A stretch of 64,000 bases of DNA from Lineus longissimus (Eukaryota; Nemertea; Pilidiophora; Heteronemertea; Lineidae): NCBI RefSeq assembly GCF_910592395.1, contig NC_088309.1, forward strand, positions 25,856,599 to 25,920,598, given 5' to 3'. The notes under the pieces are model-generated. The model was not told the origin of the DNA. It saw only the letters and a program-made list of their open reading frames with translations, and ran no database searches. A program made the translations under genes and the position numbers. Below, piece after piece: positions 57,552 through 64,000 of the stretch (the stretch's first letter is position 1; each line of letters starts with the position of its first letter).

Positions 57552-58736
57552 CTATACACACGTTCCGTTCTGATGCCGAATGCTCGCATTGGTAGTCCCT
57601 TTCGAATTCTCAAGCCAGTAGTCAGAACCCCGAACTCTATCCTTCTTGCAGCATATGCGACCAAATAAATTAATGAGTTGGACTCGGAACGCTTTTCCTG
57701 TAATACAATAAATGTAGAACTTGCATGCATAGTGTGACATTGCGAACTCCTGGAGGCAAGTCCGTATCGTGCCGTACACGAAATGTCTGTGCCAGACTCC
57801 GTTCTCGGGAACTTCGTCTAGCTGAATGGTGAAACTGCCAGGCGGGAATTGCAGATACAAGGCATATACTATCGTAATTGGAAGCGTGGTGAATATAAGA
57901 TAGAATGATACCGCTAAAAGCATGATCGTTGTAGCGCTTGTTTTCTGACTCGTTTTGCTGTTCAGGAAAGCAGGTTCAGCTTTTGACAGTTTTCGAGCTT
58001 CAATTATCACAAGAATATTAAAGATCAGCACAACGAGAGGCACAAGCGCAAACACTAGCGGCTCCGTTAGCCACGTCCATATGAACCACAATGACTTGGT
58101 ATCTCCCACAAGAATAGCGTCTCTTGGCGCACAACCTCTTTCAGGGTAGTATTTGTAAAAGTAGCCCTGTATAATCGCTAACGATAATGATATCACAATA
58201 AGAAGGGCGACAACTTTCGTCGCCCGCCGCACCGTGCAGTACTTTTCTCTCTGAAACGGATGGCAGACACTGATGTACCGTTCGACGGTGAATCCTAAAA
58301 CAAGGACTGGCGACATGTACTGAACGGCGAGAAAGAGCACCGGATATCCGCTACAGAGCACGTGATTACTCCTCGTGCTAATCCCCCAGGCTTCGTCCAG
58401 TTCGTGAATGATGTGCAACAGTAAGAAACAGAGATCCACTAACGCCAGGGTGGCCAGATACACCCCTGACGAGTGCCGCATCTGGCGCTGCATCCACACA
58501 ACGAATGCGAGAAAGTTCCCAGGCACGCCCAAGGCGTACCATATCGGCGTAATAAACTGGTCAATTTTTACCATGGGTGTAAATTTGTCGTAAAAGTTAT
58601 TGTCGTTCACGAAATTGTAATCCGGCGCGTCGTCGGTGCCATTTTCGCTGGTGATGTTCAGGGTTCGGTTAACCAGCGGATATTCTGTTGTAGGGTAGGC
58701 TATGATGTAGCCTCCCGAGGCTGATATGTTGGTCAT
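57552..58736 (-). CDS. Class A (rhodopsin-like) G protein-coupled receptor, peptide-receptor type
   Basis: One exon codes for 394 residues from ATG 58736. An acceptor-like TTGCAG at about 58755 just upstream suggests a 5' noncoding exon; a longer start at 58772 would cross it. Seen: N-terminal glycosylation sites (NIS, NRT, NIT, NGT), TM1 with PGN (residues 72-74), TM2 LATLALVD, Cys128 and Cys202 for the ECL disulfide, ERY at 152-154 (DRY box), TM5 Pro233, TM6 FTTLP, TM7 CKFYIYC, then FR and the Cys pair CC at 362-363. The end T-C-V fits a class I PDZ ligand. Odd: the Asn of the NPxxY motif is not kept. The overall pattern recalls FMRFamide/TRH-type neuropeptide receptors, which are expanded in lophotrochozoans; the ligand cannot be assigned. 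Confidence 0.9.
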   Translation of the reverse strand: MTNISASGGYIIAYPTTEYPLVNRTLNITSENGTDDAPDYNFVNDNNFYDKFTPMVKIDQFITPIWYALGVPGNFLAFVVWMQRQMRHSSGVYLATLALVDLCFLLLHIIHELDEAWGISTRSNHVLCSGYPVLFLAVQYMSPVLVLGFTVERYISVCHPFQREKYCTVRRATKVVALLIVISLSLAIIQGYFYKYYPERGCAPRDAILVGDTKSLWFIWTWLTEPLVFALVPLVVLIFNILVIIEARKLSKAEPAFLNSKTSQKTSATTIMLLAVSFYLIFTTLPITIVYALYLQFPPGSFTIQLDEVPENGVWHRHFVYGTIRTCLQEFAMSHYACKFYIYCITGKAFRVQLINLFGRICCKKDRVRGSDYWLENSKGTTNASIRHQNGTCV

Positions 58737-61700
58737 CGTCTTAGGCCATGAGATACCTGCAATATAAAGCATGTCAAAGGGTTAGGAAAGGTATGCGAAA
58801 ACAGATTAAGAAAGAGGCATGCAGCAGCGACCATGAAGGAAAACCTGGTCATGAGAGAAGATGTTGTTGCACTAAATGGAGGAATTTTGTAATGGCAAGC
58901 AAAAGATATATGACGCAGACAAATACTGACCACAACCTCTCAGACATTTTAATCTTAAAAATCGAAAGTGGCATAGAATTTTTTATTAGAAAGTGGTTCA
59001 ACAAAGACACCATTTCTTTCCGTTTGTGAACTGTAATCACTCTTTCATGTTCTTACATAATGAAATATTGCATTCAATAGTAATGGATTTCAAAAGTGAA
59101 ATACGGTTATTTGACAAAGTAAAGGCTGATCTCCTTCATCGGGTATTTCTATTCTTGTCTTTAACACAATGGTGGCGATAACTTGATACAGAAGAAGTTC
59201 ACCGATTGCCAACTGTAAAGCGTGCGCACAACAATAAGCTGGGCTTACTCGTAATTGGAAACCGGACGTACGCCGGTCGCCGGTTACTCCGGTACGGATG
59301 CTCTCGAGCCGAGTTTTCTCATTTACAGGTCGAGGATTGCATTCAGCGCCTGTTGTATAGTAAGATGACCAATGGAATTAACCAGAGCGCCACAGGTGGA
59401 ATCGCAATGGTTTGAGCTGCTTTGGTGGTGGTAGTGGTTGTGACGAAAAGTCACATCAGTAGGCCAGTTTTGTCGACCTGAATACCACCCACCTTTCGAC
59501 ATAAAAGTTCGTGCAACCGACGGTGAATCCCCGACTTTGTCGTGGAAACGAGTGCTTCAAGGTTTCTTTGCTGGTGCTATGATGGCTTTGCCTTTAATAA
59601 ACATGTTAAATGCCATTTCCTTCAAACGACTATTGAACATGACCAGAGGATGCTTGTCCCAAAGATGGTATGAAACTACTTGGCAGAGATGGTGTATGAT
59701 TCTGCTTTATAGTTTCATACCTATACCATCCTGAACCTCCTCGTGCATCTCTTTTAGGAGGTGTCAAAATAAACTACCAGGAGTACCAGAGCCTTTTTAA
59801 ACCCAATTGTTCCATCTGAGAAGCCTATCTCCTGTTCCTAAAAGCAAAATATCTGGCCAGGCAGCAGATGATTTTTTGAAGTGTGACGCCTACACAGCAT
59901 CCAGAATTTTCTGGCGGTTATAGGATATCTTATGTCTTCTCGTAAGTGTCTCCAGGGTCTCAATTCCTCCCACCTGAGCAGCTGAGCCTCATGTATAGAT
60001 CTAGCCTCGCCTACGTGTCTCAGCAACTGAATGTATCTCCCCCAATTTCCCGAAGACCCAACGGGATATGATTTAGAAACAAGTTCGTTCACTAGGCCCG
60101 ATAAATAAATAAAACGTGTCCCGACTACAAACAATGGCACCACATGAAAATGTCGAAATCATTAGTCAGTAGATAGAGACTATTTTACACGTGCTGCTGT
60201 ACTTCAGTGCTTGGTCTGAATTTGCGCCAATAGATATTTCTTGAAACTCCAAAAATCCATATTGTCATCGGAAATACACACGGGAAATGTTTACTTAGTG
60301 GTAATCAATAAAATGGGCACTCCGAGTGCTATATCTATCTTTATCAAGCTTAATACTCGCCGGGAGTGATAGTCAGGATTAGATAGCATAAAGCCGGCGA
60401 TTGGTATTGGTAAGACAGGACCAGAGTCTGCTTGTCTAAAAGGTTGAATGGTATGAAACTACTTGACAGAGATGGAGGCATGATTCTGCATCGCTGGGTA
60501 AGCTGGTTAAATGGCCAAATGACTGACAAATGAATTTCGTTGAACACAAACCATCGAATTTTATATACCGGATACATGCAGCTTATGTTGTTGGACAATA
60601 CGATGCATTATTGTCTCTGAGATGCAAGTACATGATTGTACGATCTTGAACTGTTTTTGTTGAGTTGTCGAGCAAAAGTCCATTTTTTCAATTTCCGACC
60701 CATTCTGACGATTATGACATATGAAGTTGATAGTAGAAAGATAGTTTCAACTGCTGGGTGACAGTGTGCTCCAGAAAGAGACGCTCAAGGTCATTACGAA
60801 CTTTTAATATGGACTGATCCAGCGGTAGGTAGATGGTGATGGAGGCGATGTCGATGACGATAATGATGGCGAGGACGAGGACGATGATGATGACGACGAT
60901 GGTGAAATGGGAATAGGCTATAAATAAGATATCACTCTACTCATCACACCGGCTGACTATTTGTTGAAAACATAAACTCCATCCGTGGCTTTGGCACGCC
61001 AGTCGCCCACGTGTATAGTTGGGCTGTTTCCCAAGTAGCTGAAAGCTAAAGATGCAACAAAACGTAACTAATGCCGAGCACTCATCGTCAGACATACCCA
61101 CAGCGTTATCCTCAATCATCCGATTGATTTAAAACAATTCTAAGAAGATCGAGTCCTGATAAAGAACCCGGATGATCATGTTACAGTTCCCTGGCTCTAG
61201 TGACTGTCTGATAGAAATTCAATAAGAACTGATGTCAGTGAGTGGATCATTAACGACACACGACCGGGAGGATTGCCCGGTTTTTACCACACGGACCGAG
61301 TAACTTCATCGGTTCATGGAAATCCAATGAAGATAACTCCTATAATCAGATTTAGAATGCATCAAACTACAATCGCACTTCATGTCATTAAGCTCTTTTT
61401 AAAGCTAAAGTTGAGACACTGTTATTAGATTATTGTTTTAGATTCAATTTTGTTATAGAACGTGTAAACATGTTTGGGATGAAAGACAATGCATGCGTTG
61501 AGTAGAATCTGGCCTGTATGTTATACATCGCTTGCCACTCTATAACTGACACAAAGTGCAGCCATTTGACCAATGTACATGTATTATTTAAGGACAATTG
61601 AGCAGTCTGAGCATACTGAACTGTCTGATTCACAACGCAATGAGACCGTAACACGAGACAGGGCAAAATCTGGGGTCAATTTACAATGACTTAATGGACA

Positions 61701-64000
61701 CAGGCTAATGACAGGATCATGAGGACGGCGTCAACCAGTTTTGCAGCTGGTTTCGACCACCATGCTTTCATGCCAGCAAAACTGCACCACAGTAGTCTAA
61801 GAACCGGTTGAGGCTAAAGCAGCCGATTACATTAGTCAGATTGCTTTTCCGAATCGAACGTCTCCCAAGAGTCCCATCATTGGCACACGTCAAGATCAAA
61901 TAACACAGCTTCCTGTGATAACAGACAGTAACTTGGAGCTTCTGAATAAAAACCTCGACAGTTTCTGCGATGGGCCGAGTTTGCAGAGTGATCTAGAGAC
62001 ACAAAGTAGCTCATTTCGTAGCAGCAACGGGTGGGCACTTAACGAGATCGTATCTTAAGTTCGAACCATTAGCATACCCCTAGTAATAGTCAGCGAACAG
62101 ATCTTGGAGCAGGTTACACAAAGGTTTTTGGCAAGGAGATGTCTCCGAAGACAAGAAGCGCTCGCGGTGCAATGAACCTCGCAAAAATGCTTCAGCTACG
62201 AGCTCAGTGGATTAGAGGTCGAGTGAAAATGGTCTAAAGCTGCCAGCGATCGAAAAAGCATGTTCATTGTTTATAAACTGAAACTGCGAGGATATATGAT
62301 TGAAGCCCACTCACCTTATCGTTCAATAAGCCAATAATCCAATTGCATATGAAAGAATGGTCGAACCGTACTAATAACAATTTTCCGAAATGAAATGTCC
62401 AAGAAAACTACAAAAAGCCATGAGTGCACGATGAAGGAACTACGAACTTTCGTGTAGTCGCTATCGCCGGGAAGTGAGAACTCACAATCAAGTATCAGTT
62501 TTATGATCAGGGAGTCCACGCAAAGAGGAAGACATTATCTAATCTCTTGCGATATTTCATCTTTTAGAATAGCTTGAATTCCGTTGCTCATCTGATTTCT
62601 AGAACTGAAAGTATGAATAAGCAAGATTCCGTATCATTTTGACTATGTATCTTGAATGAGATTAAGTAGGTTGACATAGTCAGAACTCATTTCCTAATTG
62701 TAGCATCTCGCCCCGACTTAGGGGGCGGAGATTGTGGCTGTGTCTCGCAGGCTCTCTGTTAACAGTAAGAGGTTGATATCCGTAGAAGGAAAAAAATGTT
62801 CGCCCGATTAGTTCTGAGAGTTGGCCCACACATTTTTATGATATCCTCACATTATTAAATAAATCCCTGTTTACGGATTACCTTATCACATGTGTGGAAG
62901 CTAAAACGGACCTGAACTGTGAACTGTTCCGAAATGTTTCATCAACGAAACAGTGCTAAACAATGATCGTAATTTCCTTGAGTCTTCAAAATAATGAATT
63001 GGAAGGTAATTCTGGGCTTTTCGTGATATGACTCAATTCCTATTTTAAGCCTTTATCACCATGCCCACCCAAACTATCGACTTGTATTATACTGTAATTT
63101 AAGTACATATTAGTTCTGGCATTTCATCCTATTATTAGAAACAGCAATCCACATTTAGAAACTCCAATTCTATCGTTTATCGCTTCGTGGTCGATGGTGG
63201 GGGTGGTTTATGTTTTTTTGCATGTACATATTCTATGTTTAATATAAGATAGTGTTATATATAGCTAGTAACATTTGCCCTTTCTATTGTCATTTTCCGA
63301 GGAAGACCGAATGACGCAGTTTCTGCCAGTAAGCACATCGATCGCTGAATAGGAAGTCATTAGTAGGCTGATCTTCGACGCGAACAGAAACCAGTATTCA
63401 GTGCAATTGTTCTGTCTCCCAACGCATTCACCCGAAATCGAGCAGGACAATCTCCTTGGACATATGGTGACAGCATCCGGGCGTGTATCGATTGAGACCG
63501 CCATCCGATCCTCTCAGTCTCGGGTCCCGTCCAGCTTCCTACCGCGATACCAACAGACTGGGCAACGGAGCACAGCGAAATGGGGAGATTAAAAGCGATC
63601 ATGGCGTTTCGGCAAATCAGTTGTCGCTCGGTGAGGCCCGGTCGTTTTACCACCGGGAAGTTACTTGGCCTGGCAACTCGTCATGGAAACAAACAAGTCA
63701 GTGTGATGGACTATGGCAAAGCTCGGTTATGGTGACTGCTGGGGTGTCGGTAATGGAACGCCATGGAGCGCTGTTTCTTTTCGGGTGGAAATCTGATGAC
63801 AAAAGGACGGCATCGAAGGCGTGTTGATTTTGTGCTTTCAAGGCGTAAGAAGTACTGATGTCTTACTTTGACCTGCACCGACGCTAGAAAACATGCTGGT
63901 GTCCGTGCTTCGACTATGGAAAGAAGGCCGATGACTATCTATACAACTCGCTGTATGTATGGAAGAAAAGGCGTCACCTCTGCCATTCTGATGCAGAAAA
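58737..64000. other. Intergenic DNA, no gene supported
   Basis: The GPCR promoter and 5' UTR should lie next to 58737. Beyond that I see no coding exon: frames up to 114 codons (63483-63827) show no domain, signal peptide or membrane segment. It contains a repeated block (59641 and 60419) and a (GAY)n purine-rich stretch at about 60837-60903. Confidence 0.5.
59641..60490. repeat. Two direct copies of a ~65-70 bp dispersed repeat
   Basis: 59641-59705 and 60420-60490 share GACCAGAG..TGCTTGTC and GGTATGAAACTACTTG.CAG, AGATGG and ATGATTCTGC. In the first copy GGTATGAAACTA (59667-59678) is followed by its exact reverse complement at 59710-59721, so it can form a hairpin. Confidence 0.6.

Noticed and set aside
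63483-63827. 114-codon plus-strand ORF near the window end
   Set aside because: No domain, no initiator context and no splice partners seen; it could be chance in GC-richer sequence.

Overview
This window is eukaryotic and looks like a marine invertebrate, most likely a lophotrochozoan (mollusc, brachiopod or annelid type). The reasons are: genes split into many short exons with GT-AG introns and conserved phases, long AT-rich 3' UTRs, many ATGTACAT-type palindromes, numerous short foldback repeats, and metazoan-only families (TMX2, TRIAP1, class I PITP, a peptide-type GPCR, a poly-C2H2 zinc-finger protein). The species cannot be named from sequence alone. Exon maps below were built by hand from splice consensus, reading phase and remembered family alignments; no search was run.

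Layout. 0.15-4.05 kb: TMX2 (minus) and TRIAP1 (plus), head to head with 397 bp between start codons. 8.6-14.1 kb: a class I phosphatidylinositol transfer protein (minus, nine exons), with about 37 extra residues in its lipid-binding N-terminal half. 15.8-19.5 kb: an unrecognised protein (plus) with two membrane segments and a long Gln/Ser/Gly-rich tail. 21.2-29.5 kb: a roughly 1,940-residue C2H2 zinc-finger protein (plus) coded almost entirely in one exon. 32.1-33.3 kb: a tandem array with an exact 70-bp period.

34.3-50.6 kb is the most unusual part: three tandem minus-strand genes for secreted proteins built from a signal peptide, a LamG/concanavalin-like domain and small Cys-rich PAN/apple-like modules. 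Copies 2 and 3 share exon lengths and phases almost exactly. Copy 1 has its LamG domain in a single exon, split by about 370 residues of repeats: 11-residue Thr/Val repeats, basic Gly-Ser-Lys-His repeats, and an acidic stretch between two furin-type sites.

51.5-55.2 kb: an ethanolamine/choline kinase family gene (plus, eight exons), in which two inverted copies of a repeat flank exons 4-5. 57.6-58.7 kb: a single-exon class A GPCR (minus). The last 5 kb holds no gene that can be supported.

The genes are not a pathway or operon. The shared themes are local: lipid metabolism genes (PITP, ethanolamine kinase, and TRIAP1, which works in mitochondrial phosphatidic-acid transfer) lie in the same 55 kb, probably by chance; the three LamG genes are a true tandem family; and at least six different short palindromic elements are scattered through introns and intergenic DNA.
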